From positions 1 through 64,000 of the forward strand of contig NZ_FNET01000001.1 in assembly GCF_900100275.1 (NCBI RefSeq): DNA of 64,000 nucleotides, written 5' to 3'. Source of the stretch: Lentzea albidocapillata subsp. violacea (GTDB taxonomy: Bacteria; Actinomycetota; Actinomycetes; Mycobacteriales; Pseudonocardiaceae). The notes under the pieces were generated by a model. It was not told the origin of the DNA, did not search any database, and was given only the letters and a program-made list of their open reading frames with translations. This document shows positions 42,992 to 51,259 of the stretch, piece by piece; within the stretch, counting starts at the first letter, position 1, and each line of letters begins with the position of its first letter. The translations under genes and the position numbers were made by a program.

Positions 42992-44761
42992 GTGGATCTC
43001 AAACTGCTCGACGTCGAGCCGTCCGAGGCGGAACGCGTCGTCGTGGACCTGTTCACCGGCATGGGCCGGGACCAGTTGTTGCCCGCCCTGCACGCGGTCA
43101 ACGACCGGGTCGGCTGGATCAGTCAGGGCGCGCTGAACCACATCTGCCGCGTCCTGCACATCCCTCCGGCCGAGGCGTACGGGGTGGCGAGTTTCTACTC
43201 GTTGTTCTCGTTGACCGAACGGCCGGCGAAGGTCGTGCACGTCTGTGTCGACCTGGCCTGCCAGGTCAACGGCGCGAAGTCGTTGTGCGACAGGCTGACC
43301 AGCGAGCTCGGTCCGGCGGGAGCGAAGAGCGGCTGGTTGCGCAGCCCGTGTCTCGGGGTGTGCGAGAAGGCTCCGGTCGCGCTTGCGTTCGAGGCGGGGG
43401 AGGTGGCGGCGGAGCAGCTCCTGGCGCCCACCACCGCCGAGGAGGTGATCGCGGTGGCGGCCGCCGGTCCCTCTCATGTGGACGGTGAGCGCGCGGAGGT
43501 GCCGCAGGCCGGGTCTCCTGGCCTGCGGTTGCTCCAGCGGGTCGGCGTCGTCGATCCGGAGTCGCTCGACGACTACCGGGCGACGGGCGGCTATTCGGCG
43601 TTGCGGACGGCTCTCCTGCTGGGGCCGTCGGGCGTGATTCGCGAGGTCACCGACGCCAAGCTGATGGGTCGCGGCGGTGCGGCGTTCCCGACCGGCCGGA
43701 AGTGGGACGCGGCCGCCCGCCAGCCCGTGCGCCCGCACTACCTGGTGTGCAACGCGGACGAGAGCGAGCCCGGCACGTTCAAGGACCGCCTGCTGATGGA
43801 GGGCGACCCGTACGCGGTGATCGAGTCGATGACGATCGCCGGGTTCGCGGCCGGCTGCTCGCGCGGCTACCTCTACCTGCGCGGCGAGTACCCGAGGGCG
43901 CTGCACCTGCTGCGCAACGCCATCGCGCGCGCCAAGGAACGCAACTTCCTCGGCGAGAACATCATGGGCCACGAGGGTTTCTCGTTCGAGATCGAGATCC
44001 GCCGCGGCGCGGGCGCGTACATCTGCGGCGAGGAAACGGCGACCTTCAACTCCATCGAGGGCTTCCGCGGTGAACCGAGGTCGAAGCCGCCGTTCCCGGT
44101 GGAGTCGGGGCTCTTCGGCAAACCGACGGTGGTCAACAACGTCGAGACGCTGGTCAACGTGCCGGTGATCCTCACGGAGGGATGCGAGGCCTACACCCGC
44201 ATCGGCACCTCCGGTTCGGCGGGCCCGAAGCTCTTCTGCCTGTCTGGCAACGTCAGTCGTCCGGGCGTGTACGAGGTGCCGTTCGGCACCACGCTCGGGG
44301 AACTCCTCGATCTGGCGGGTGGCGTGCCGCCAGGCCGGGAGCTGCGAGCGGTACTGCTCGGCGGGGCGGCAGGCGGGTTCGTCCGCCCGGACGAGCTCGA
44401 CCTGCCGCTCACCATGGAGGACGCGCGGGCGGCGAACACCACGCTCGGCTCCGGCGTCGTGCTGGTGCTCGACGACACGGCCGACCTGGGCAGCTTCCTG
44501 TTGCGCATCGCCGCGTTCTTCCGCGACGAGTCGTGCGGGCAGTGCGTGCCGTGCCGGATCGGCACCGTGCGGCAGGAGGAAGCGATGCACCGGCTCGTGG
44601 GCAAGCGTCCGCTGAGCACGAGCGCGGAGGATCTCCAGCTGCTGCGGGAGGTCGGGCAGGTCATGCGCGACTCGTCCATCTGCGGTCTCGGGCAAACAGC
44701 CTGGAACGCCATCGAATCAGCCCTCGATCGCCTGGGTTACGCGGAGGAGGCAGCATCATGA
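42992..44761 (+). CDS. fdhB: Formate dehydrogenase NAD-reducing subunit (NuoE-NuoF fusion)
   Basis: A 589-residue diaphorase subunit. Residues 1-150 are NuoE/FdsG-like with a [2Fe-2S] set (HVCVDLACQ; SPCLGVCE). Residues about 175-589 are NuoF/FdsB-like: FMN/NADH motifs LMGRGGAAFPTGRKW and ESEPGTFKDR, ICGEETA, and the [4Fe-4S] ligands ESCGQCVPCRIGT plus ICGLG. It passes electrons from formate oxidation to NAD+. GTG directly follows the fdhA stop. Confidence 0.93.
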   Translation: MDLKLLDVEPSEAERVVVDLFTGMGRDQLLPALHAVNDRVGWISQGALNHICRVLHIPPAEAYGVASFYSLFSLTERPAKVVHVCVDLACQVNGAKSLCDRLTSELGPAGAKSGWLRSPCLGVCEKAPVALAFEAGEVAAEQLLAPTTAEEVIAVAAAGPSHVDGERAEVPQAGSPGLRLLQRVGVVDPESLDDYRATGGYSALRTALLLGPSGVIREVTDAKLMGRGGAAFPTGRKWDAAARQPVRPHYLVCNADESEPGTFKDRLLMEGDPYAVIESMTIAGFAAGCSRGYLYLRGEYPRALHLLRNAIARAKERNFLGENIMGHEGFSFEIEIRRGAGAYICGEETATFNSIEGFRGEPRSKPPFPVESGLFGKPTVVNNVETLVNVPVILTEGCEAYTRIGTSGSAGPKLFCLSGNVSRPGVYEVPFGTTLGELLDLAGGVPPGRELRAVLLGGAAGGFVRPDELDLPLTMEDARAANTTLGSGVVLVLDDTADLGSFLLRIAAFFRDESCGQCVPCRIGTVRQEEAMHRLVGKRPLSTSAEDLQLLREVGQVMRDSSICGLGQTAWNAIESALDRLGYAEEAAS

Positions 44762-45681
44762 CGATCGTCGAAATCGGACTGCCGAAGCGACTGGTCGAGC
44801 TGACCCTGGACGGCGAGTCCGTGCGCGTGCCGGAGGGCGCGACGATCCTGGACGCCTGCACTGCCAAGGGAAAGTCGATCCCGACGCTCTGCTACGGCGA
44901 CACTCTGAGGCCGGCGAACGCCTGCCGCGTCTGCATGGTCGAGGTCGAGGGCTCCCGCACGCTCGTGCCGTCGTGCTCGCGCAAGGTCGAGCCGGGCATG
45001 GTCGTGCGCACGGACTCCGAGCGCACGACGCACAGCCGCAAGCTGGTTCTCGAACTTCTCGGGTCCGCGACGGACCTCTCCACCACGCCGCACGTGGACG
45101 AGTGGATGTCCGCGTGCGGTGCCGACCCCTCCCGCTTCGGCCCGCCGGCACCCCCGTCGACCGACCGGGACGACCGCCGCCCTGGCGAGCACGAGGAACC
45201 CGACGGCCAGACGGCCGCCACCGTGCGGCAGCCGACCAAAGTGGACAATCCGCTCTACGTCCGCGACCTGGGCAAGTGCATCATGTGTTACAAGTGCGTC
45301 GACGCGTGCGGCGACCAGTGGCAGAACACCTTCGCGATCTCGGTGGCCGGCCGCGGCTTCGACTCGCGGATCTCCACGGAGTTCTCCACGCCGCTGCCCG
45401 AAAGCGCCTGCGTCTACTGCGGCAACTGCATCGAGGTCTGTCCGACGGGTGCGCTGAGCTTCAAGCGCGAGCACGACAAGCGCGAGGACGGCACCTGGGA
45501 CGAAGAGGCCCAGACGCAGACCACGACCATCTGCACGTTCTGCGGGGTCGGGTGCAACCTCACCCTGCACGTGCAGGACAACGAGATCGTGAAGGTCACG
45601 TCGCCGCACGAAAGCACGGTCACGCACGGAAACCTGTGCATCAAGGGCCGTTTCGGCTGGCAGCACGTGCAAAATCGCTGA
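44758..45681 (+). CDS. Formate dehydrogenase iron-sulfur subunit carrying the displaced Fe4S4 domain of FdhA
   Basis: A 307-residue electron-transfer protein. A plant-type [2Fe-2S] domain (Cys45, 56, 59, 73) is followed by a linker and a 2x[4Fe-4S] ferredoxin (CIMCYKCVDAC 174-184; CVYCGNCIEVCP 218-229). It ends with the molybdopterin-oxidoreductase Fe4S4 domain (CTFCGVGC 259-266 and Cys294 in GNLCIKGRFGW). In FdsA/FdhF-type enzymes these modules are the N-terminal part of the catalytic polypeptide; here they are a separate gene downstream. ATG overlaps the fdhB stop (ATGA). Confidence 0.92.
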   Translation: MTIVEIGLPKRLVELTLDGESVRVPEGATILDACTAKGKSIPTLCYGDTLRPANACRVCMVEVEGSRTLVPSCSRKVEPGMVVRTDSERTTHSRKLVLELLGSATDLSTTPHVDEWMSACGADPSRFGPPAPPSTDRDDRRPGEHEEPDGQTAATVRQPTKVDNPLYVRDLGKCIMCYKCVDACGDQWQNTFAISVAGRGFDSRISTEFSTPLPESACVYCGNCIEVCPTGALSFKREHDKREDGTWDEEAQTQTTTICTFCGVGCNLTLHVQDNEIVKVTSPHESTVTHGNLCIKGRFGWQHVQNR

Positions 45682-45716
45682 GCAGTGACACCACTTCCGT
45701 AGTGGAGGGCCGCCCA

Positions 45717-47258
45717 ATGTCGTTGATCCTCAAGCCCGGCACGTCGTGGCACGACGTCTACTCGCAGTGCGTGAAGGCCGCACCCGAAGCGTTCCACGAA
45801 GACCGGCTGCTCAACCACTTCGGCGGCGAGTGGAGTCGTTCCGGCGAACCGATGCCCGCCACCAGTCCGGTCGACGGTTCCACCATCGCGGGCCCGCCGT
45901 TCCTCGACTTCGACGTCGCGGGACGGGCGGTCGTCGCGGCCGTCGACCAGCACATCGAGTGGCGCAACGTGTCTCTGGCGGATCGCAAGGCGCGTGTGTC
46001 GGAGGCTTTGGACGCTCTCACCGAGCACCGCGACCTGCTGTCGTTGCTGCTGGTGTGGGAGATCGGCAAGCCGTGGCGGCTCGCCACGGCCGACGTCGAC
46101 CGCTGCATCGAGGGCGTGCGCTGGTACGTCGGCGAGATCGACTCGATGCTGGCCGGTCGTGCGCCGCTGAACGGCCCGGTCAGCAACATCGCCTCGTGGA
46201 ACTACCCGATGAGCGTGCTGATGCACGCGATGCTGGTGCAGGCGCTGGCGGGCAACGCCGTCATCGCCAAGGCGCCGACGGACGGCGGCGTCAGCTGCCT
46301 GACGCTGGCGACCGCGCTGGCCGTCCGGTCGGGGCTGCCGCTGACGCTCGTGTCCGGCAGTGGGAGCGAACTCGCGCCGGTGCTGGTCGGGTCGTCGTTC
46401 CTGGGCTGCGTGTCCTTTGTGGGCGGTCGCGATGTCGGCAGCGCCATCGCGACGCGCCTGGTCGACTCGAACCGGCGACACGTCCTGGAGCAGGAGGGCC
46501 TGAACTGCTGGGGCGTCTGGGAGACCGACTCCTGGGACATGCTCGGGACGCAGATCCGCAAGGCGTTCGACTACGGCAAGCAGCGCTGCACCGCCTATCC
46601 GAGGTACGTGGTGCAACGGTCGCTGTTCGACAAGTTCCTGAGCGTCTACCTGCCCGCGGTGCGGGACGTGCGGTTCGGGCACCCGCTCGCCGTCGCTTCG
46701 CCTGGCGACGAGCTGCCGGAGCTGGACTTCGGGCCGTTGATCAACGACGCGAAGGCCAAGGAGCTCGGCGACGTCGTGGACGAGGCGATCCGGGCCGGCG
46801 GTGTGCCGCTGTACCGGGGATCGGTGGACTCCGGCCGGTTCCTGCCGGGCCAGCAGACCGCCGCGTACCTCGCGCCGGTCGCGATCCTCGACCCGCCACG
46901 CTCGTCGGTGCTGCACCACGCCGAGCCGTTCGGGCCGGTCGACACGATCGTCCTGGTCGACACCGAGGCGGAGCTGCTGGCCGCCATGAACGCCTCGAAC
47001 GGCGCTCTGGTCGCGTCGCTGGCCTGCGACGACGAGGCCACCGCGCGGCGGCTGAGCGAGGACGTGCAGGCGTTCAAGGTAGGTATCAACAAGCCCCGGT
47101 CGAGGGGCGACCGGGACGAGGTGTTCGGCGGTCGCGGCGCCTCCTGGCGTGGCGCGTTCGTCGGCGGCTCGCTGCTGGTCCACGCCGTCACCGAGGGCCC
47201 GCCCGACGAACGGCCGTACGGCAACTTCCCCTCCTACTCGCTCTACCCACCCACGTGA
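45717..47258 (+). CDS. Aldehyde dehydrogenase-family protein
   Basis: A 513-residue ALDH-superfamily member. Recognisable blocks: SNIASWNYPMSVLMHAMLVQ, LAGNAVIAKAPTDGG, SFVGGRDVGSAIA, LEQEGLNCWG at the usual ELGGK glutamate site, and catalytic Cys in KQRCTAYPRYV. The divergent Glu region suggests an unusual substrate or acylating activity. It follows the FDH genes by 35 bp (GGAGGG upstream) and is coupled to the acyl-CoA dehydrogenase-like gene. Oxidation of glyoxylate, or reduction of an acyl-CoA made in the island, are possible. Confidence 0.8.
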   Translation: MSLILKPGTSWHDVYSQCVKAAPEAFHEDRLLNHFGGEWSRSGEPMPATSPVDGSTIAGPPFLDFDVAGRAVVAAVDQHIEWRNVSLADRKARVSEALDALTEHRDLLSLLLVWEIGKPWRLATADVDRCIEGVRWYVGEIDSMLAGRAPLNGPVSNIASWNYPMSVLMHAMLVQALAGNAVIAKAPTDGGVSCLTLATALAVRSGLPLTLVSGSGSELAPVLVGSSFLGCVSFVGGRDVGSAIATRLVDSNRRHVLEQEGLNCWGVWETDSWDMLGTQIRKAFDYGKQRCTAYPRYVVQRSLFDKFLSVYLPAVRDVRFGHPLAVASPGDELPELDFGPLINDAKAKELGDVVDEAIRAGGVPLYRGSVDSGRFLPGQQTAAYLAPVAILDPPRSSVLHHAEPFGPVDTIVLVDTEAELLAAMNASNGALVASLACDDEATARRLSEDVQAFKVGINKPRSRGDRDEVFGGRGASWRGAFVGGSLLVHAVTEGPPDERPYGNFPSYSLYPPT

Positions 47259-48241
47259 CGTACCGGGCGGACCTGCTCCGCATCGTGCAGACCGTGGTGG
47301 CACCGAACGCCGCGGACGTCGACCAGCACTCCAGATTCCCGCGCGCCGCCGTGAACGCCCTGGGCACACGGGGCCTGCTGGGAATGACGATCTCGCGCAC
47401 GGTCGGCGGGGGAGGCCAGGACGTCCGGTCGGCCGGCAGGGTGGTCGAGGAGGTCGCCAGGGTCTGCGGCGCAACGGCTTCCGTGCTGCGCTCGCACTAC
47501 TCCGCGGCCGCCGTGCTGGACCGCTCCGGCCCGCACTGGTTGCGGGCCGAGATCGCGGCGGGCCGGCACCTGTCGACGCTGGCGGCTTTCGGTCCTACCG
47601 GCGAGATGTCGATCCACGGCGACGTGGTGCAGGTGCGGGCGCGCAAGAGCTGGGTGATCGCGGCCGGTGAGGCGGACAGCTACGTCTGGTCGTGCGGCTC
47701 GGCGTTGTGGCTCGTTCCCGCCGAGGCGCCGGGCCTGCTGGTCCCGGCCGATCATGCCGGGATGGGCCTGCGGGGGACCGTCGCCACCTGCGTGGAGGCG
47801 GATCCCGTGCGAGTGCCCGCGTCCAACCGGCTCTGGTCGGAGGAACTCGCGTTCCCGTGGTTCATGGTGCTCGGGGCGGCGGTGTCGCTGGGACTGATGG
47901 AGGGCGCGCTCGCGGCGGCGATCGGGCACCTCGGTGGCGGTGATCCGCGCACCCGGTCCGACCTCGCCCGGATGCGATTGCGCACAGATGCGCTCCGGGT
48001 GCTGTACAACGACACCCTGTCCGCGGTGACGTGGCATCCGGAACGGTCGGCGGACCGGGTCCGGCTGCTGGCGGTCACCGCGACCGAGGCCGCCGTCGCG
48101 GTGACGGACCTGGCGATGAAGGTGTGCGGGGACGCGGCCTTCCGCCGTGATCTCGGCATCGAGCGGCGGTTCCGGGACGCACGCGCGGCGGCCGCGATCG
48201 AGCCGACCGTCGACCAGATGCTGGACTCAGTCGAGATTTGA
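47255..48241 (+). CDS. Acyl-CoA dehydrogenase-like protein
   Basis: A 328-residue protein of the acyl-CoA dehydrogenase superfamily: GLLGMTISRTVGGGGQDVRS near the N-terminus, VVEEVARVCGATASVLRSHY, and the C-terminal helical domain ending DLAMKVCGDAAFRRDLGIER, where the usual GGxG...R motif is altered. It is shorter than typical ACADs (about 380). GTG overlaps the ALDH stop. Its last 15 bp overlap lazF in convergent orientation. Substrate unknown. Confidence 0.75.
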   Translation: MTYRADLLRIVQTVVAPNAADVDQHSRFPRAAVNALGTRGLLGMTISRTVGGGGQDVRSAGRVVEEVARVCGATASVLRSHYSAAAVLDRSGPHWLRAEIAAGRHLSTLAAFGPTGEMSIHGDVVQVRARKSWVIAAGEADSYVWSCGSALWLVPAEAPGLLVPADHAGMGLRGTVATCVEADPVRVPASNRLWSEELAFPWFMVLGAAVSLGLMEGALAAAIGHLGGGDPRTRSDLARMRLRTDALRVLYNDTLSAVTWHPERSADRVRLLAVTATEAAVAVTDLAMKVCGDAAFRRDLGIERRFRDARAAAAIEPTVDQMLDSVEI

Positions 48242-49726
48242 GGCCAGCGGCAGGAAGTAGACGAGAGCGTCGTCCACGCCGTCGAGACCGATGACGTCGT
48301 GGGCGATGTCGTCGTAGAACCCGCCGACGAGTCCGGTGCGGATGCCCAGGTTCGCCGCCGTGACGGTGAGGTTCTGGGCGAGGTGCCCGGCCTCGGTGAA
48401 CGCGAACCTGAGCGCTCGCAGGCCGTAGGTCTGCCGCAGTGCGCCGAGTCTGATGTAGAGGGCCAGCACGGCGGGGGTGCCGGAGAGTTCCGTGGTGCCG
48501 GGGCCGAACCACATCGAGGTCGCTTCCAGGTCCCCGATCGGCGGCGCCTCGCCGAACCACGTCAGGGCGCGCTTGACCTCGTTCACCTCGTACCGGCCCC
48601 TGGCCAGGCCGTCGACGTTCAGCGCGATGAGCCTGATCCTGGCGCAGTACTGGGCTCCGGCGCTCGGGTACGGCCACCGGCCGTCCCTGGGGGACATGGA
48701 GTTCCACAGCAGGGTGCCGAGCTGTTCCGCGTTCAGGTCACCGGTGAGGTCGCGGCTGGTCCGGCGCGCTCTGAGCGTGTCGGTGTCCACGGTGGACGGC
48801 AACGACGTCGTGGCGGGCCACTGCTGCCTGTTCGGTGCGGCCTTGCGGGGCAGCTGGTCGTGGAAGCCCGGCAGGAACTTGCTCGCCTCCAGATAACGGC
48901 GGTCCGGCGCGGTCTCGCCGTCGTCGTGGAAGTCCGTCAGGCCGTTGGGGGACATGGCGGCGGCCGCGGTGGTCCAGCAGATCATGCGTTCTTCGTTGGG
49001 GGTGATGCCCAGGCGGTTGAGCAGCATGTGCAGCTGCGAGGCCCAGACGTACGGCAGCCAGACGTCGAGTCTCTGCTTGGCCTCGTTGATCGTGCTTCGC
49101 CAGTGGGCGACCGCGCCTCGCGGCTCGCGGTGCCAGCGCGCGGCCAGGTCGCGGCCGCGCTTGGCCATGAGCTGGTTGGCGGCGTGCTGGGAGCCGATGG
49201 TGGGCACGGGTGCCTGCTCCTGGACGTTGCGCCAGCCGGAACCCAGGCTGCGCAACCAGCTCGCGGCCTGTGGCAGGTTCAGGTCGAGCGCCTTCGCAGT
49301 GGCGATCGTGAGGTCGATGGCGGCGGTGAGGCGGGCGCTGTCCGTGTGGGTCGCCTTGAGCACGGCGACCGCTACTTCCGTGCTGTGGCAGAAGACTTCC
49401 TCGGCGATCGGCAGTGCCTGCGGGCCGCCGTACCGTTCGGTCTCCGGGACGTACTCGACCTCGCGGACGTCGCCGTGCGGGAGCCAGTCCGGTTCTCCCT
49501 GCTCCTGCGCGAAGTCCTGCGCCGCGATGAGCTCCCGCAGCCGCACTTCGAGCTTGTCTGCGTTCTGCGCGTTCCTGATCCTGACCCGGAGGTGCGGGCC
49601 GGTTTCCCAGTAGCGCAGGAAGTACCACTCCTGGCCGGCCATCGCGGGGGCCAGCGAGTCGGCGACGAACGTGTCGAGGTCCGCTCGGTTCCAGTTCACC
49701 CTGCAGTGCAGGCCGGTCCAGGTCAC
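48227..49726 (-). CDS. lazF: LazF-type bifunctional enzyme: glutamate elimination plus azoline dehydrogenase
   Basis: A 499-residue fusion. Residues about 1-260 are a thiopeptide-type LanB C-terminal (SpaB_C) domain (WYFLRYWETGPHLRVRIR), expected to eliminate glutamate from glutamylated Ser/Thr to give dehydroamino acids. Residues about 300-499 are a SagB/McbC-type FMN dehydrogenase (RRTSRDLTGDLNAEQLGTLL; WPYPSAGAQY; FTEAGHLAQNLTVTAANLG) that oxidises thiazolines/oxazolines to azoles. This fusion is characteristic of lactazole LazF. GTG start; 18 bp after lazE. Confidence 0.87.
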   Translation of the reverse strand: MTWTGLHCRVNWNRADLDTFVADSLAPAMAGQEWYFLRYWETGPHLRVRIRNAQNADKLEVRLRELIAAQDFAQEQGEPDWLPHGDVREVEYVPETERYGGPQALPIAEEVFCHSTEVAVAVLKATHTDSARLTAAIDLTIATAKALDLNLPQAASWLRSLGSGWRNVQEQAPVPTIGSQHAANQLMAKRGRDLAARWHREPRGAVAHWRSTINEAKQRLDVWLPYVWASQLHMLLNRLGITPNEERMICWTTAAAAMSPNGLTDFHDDGETAPDRRYLEASKFLPGFHDQLPRKAAPNRQQWPATTSLPSTVDTDTLRARRTSRDLTGDLNAEQLGTLLWNSMSPRDGRWPYPSAGAQYCARIRLIALNVDGLARGRYEVNEVKRALTWFGEAPPIGDLEATSMWFGPGTTELSGTPAVLALYIRLGALRQTYGLRALRFAFTEAGHLAQNLTVTAANLGIRTGLVGGFYDDIAHDVIGLDGVDDALVYFLPLASNLD

Positions 49727-49744
49727 AGCTGCTCCAACGGCGGT

Positions 49745-51259
49745 TCAGGGGAACGGGTGGGGGTGGCCGGCGGTCCTGCCGAGGCGGGACAGGCCTGTCG
49801 TCCGGCGGTGGAGGTGGCCGAACGTCATGGGCAGCGTGCCCGGCACGATGACCTTGGCGCAGTGCAGCCCGAGGGTGTTCGTGGTGTGCGGGTCGGACTG
49901 GTCGACGGCGATCAGCTCCAGGCCTTTGCCACGCAGGTCTTCCGTGTAGCGGTCGAGCAGATCGCGCAGGTCCGTGTGATCTCGCCGGTCCGGGAGGACC
50001 TGCGGAGGCTCGTCGCTGACCAGGTTCGCGTACCGTTCCCTCGCCTCCGGGAGGGTGTTGACGGCGACGTGGTCGTCCATGCTCCGCACCTGCGTCGGGT
50101 CGCGGAGGAGGCCCAACAGGCGTTCTCTGCTGTAGTTCTCGGGATTCGCCCTTGCGCGGTCGGCGAACGCCTCGACGTCCACGGCCACCTCGACGGCGGC
50201 CGACCGCAGGGCCTTCGCCGGGTCCGGACTGGCGCCGGCGGCGAAGAACGCCTGGGGCAGGCCTTTCCCGGTGGTCCTGGCCAGGGTCAGCACGGCCGGG
50301 ATGCCCAGGTCGTTGGTGGCGTTGAGGAACAGCAGCTCGTAGCCCAGTTCTTCGAGCCGGTCGGTGAGGTGGTGCAGCAGCGGGTCCGGTGGGAGCTTGA
50401 TCCTGGTCAACGGCGTCTCGGCGTACCAGGCCAGCAGGAACGCGTCACGTTCGGCCACCTCGAACAGGCCGTGCAGCACCGCCTCGGTCAGGCTGTTGCC
50501 GAGCCCGCAGCCGTTGGACGTCTCGTGGACGAACCGCTGCTCTGCCGGTGTGTGCGCGGCCCAGTACGCGACCTGCTCCGGCACGAGGATCGGCCTTTTG
50601 TGCGTGTAGGACCAGCCTTCCGCCCAGCGCATCCTCAGGTCCGGGTGGTAGGCGTTGCCGAAGTCGTTGAGTCCCAGGCGTTCCGGGTCTAGTGCCTGGT
50701 CTGGTCCCAGTTCGGCGAACGAGATCTCCCTCGGGTCCGGGTGGCGCGGACGCATGCCGTTGCGGCGTTCGATCGCTTCGAAGATGGCCACGCGTTCGGC
50801 TTCTTCGAACGACGTGGTGCGGCCGTAGCCGGCGGTGTGGGAGTCGAGTTCGGCGGTGACCGTGGCGAGCGGCAGGTCTCCCGTGCGGAACAGCGCGGTG
50901 ACCGGGCCGTGCCGGAAGTCGACCACGGTGTCCCTCAACCCGGTGCTCCTGTTCGGGGTGCGGAGTTCGCCGTTGGGAGTCCTGGTGTCCTCGTTGGCTT
51001 CGGGCGTCGGCGAACAGCAGTTGCCCGGCGTGATCCGGTGGGTGGACACCAACCCGAGGTCGGTGCGGATTGCGATCACGGTGTCGTGCTGCCGGCTTTC
51101 GAGTGCGGTCACCAGCGGCTGGAACGCCGGTGCGACAAGGCCTTTCAGCCGCACGTCGCGGGGCGCTTTGGCCGTTACGAGCCGTGCTGTCTCCGCGCAG
51201 CCGACGCAGACGTTCACGGTCGGGCCGATCAGGACGAGCCCGCCGTCCACGCGAGTCAT
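49745..51259 (-). CDS. lazE: YcaO cyclodehydratase (LazE-type)
   Basis: A 504-residue TOMM YcaO protein that, with ATP and the LazD partner, converts Cys/Ser in the precursor core to azolines. YcaO ATP-binding blocks include RTTSFEEAERVAIFEAIERR, NGCGLGNSLTEAVLHGLFEV and ERDAFLLAWY. The Pro-rich C-terminal tail ends HPHPFP, as is usual for cyclodehydratases. An N-terminal region with Cys pairs (CVGCAET; NCCSPT) precedes the YcaO domain. ATG 51259 overlaps the stop of lazD (ATGA). Confidence 0.93.
   Translation of the reverse strand: MTRVDGGLVLIGPTVNVCVGCAETARLVTAKAPRDVRLKGLVAPAFQPLVTALESRQHDTVIAIRTDLGLVSTHRITPGNCCSPTPEANEDTRTPNGELRTPNRSTGLRDTVVDFRHGPVTALFRTGDLPLATVTAELDSHTAGYGRTTSFEEAERVAIFEAIERRNGMRPRHPDPREISFAELGPDQALDPERLGLNDFGNAYHPDLRMRWAEGWSYTHKRPILVPEQVAYWAAHTPAEQRFVHETSNGCGLGNSLTEAVLHGLFEVAERDAFLLAWYAETPLTRIKLPPDPLLHHLTDRLEELGYELLFLNATNDLGIPAVLTLARTTGKGLPQAFFAAGASPDPAKALRSAAVEVAVDVEAFADRARANPENYSRERLLGLLRDPTQVRSMDDHVAVNTLPEARERYANLVSDEPPQVLPDRRDHTDLRDLLDRYTEDLRGKGLELIAVDQSDPHTTNTLGLHCAKVIVPGTLPMTFGHLHRRTTGLSRLGRTAGHPHPFP

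Noticed and set aside
41351-44695. Very long minus-strand open frame (over 1100 codons) opposite the FDH genes
   Set aside because: Arg/Val/Leu/Glu-rich shadow of GC-biased third positions in fdhA/fdhB; no domain, and the plus strand has unambiguous enzymes.
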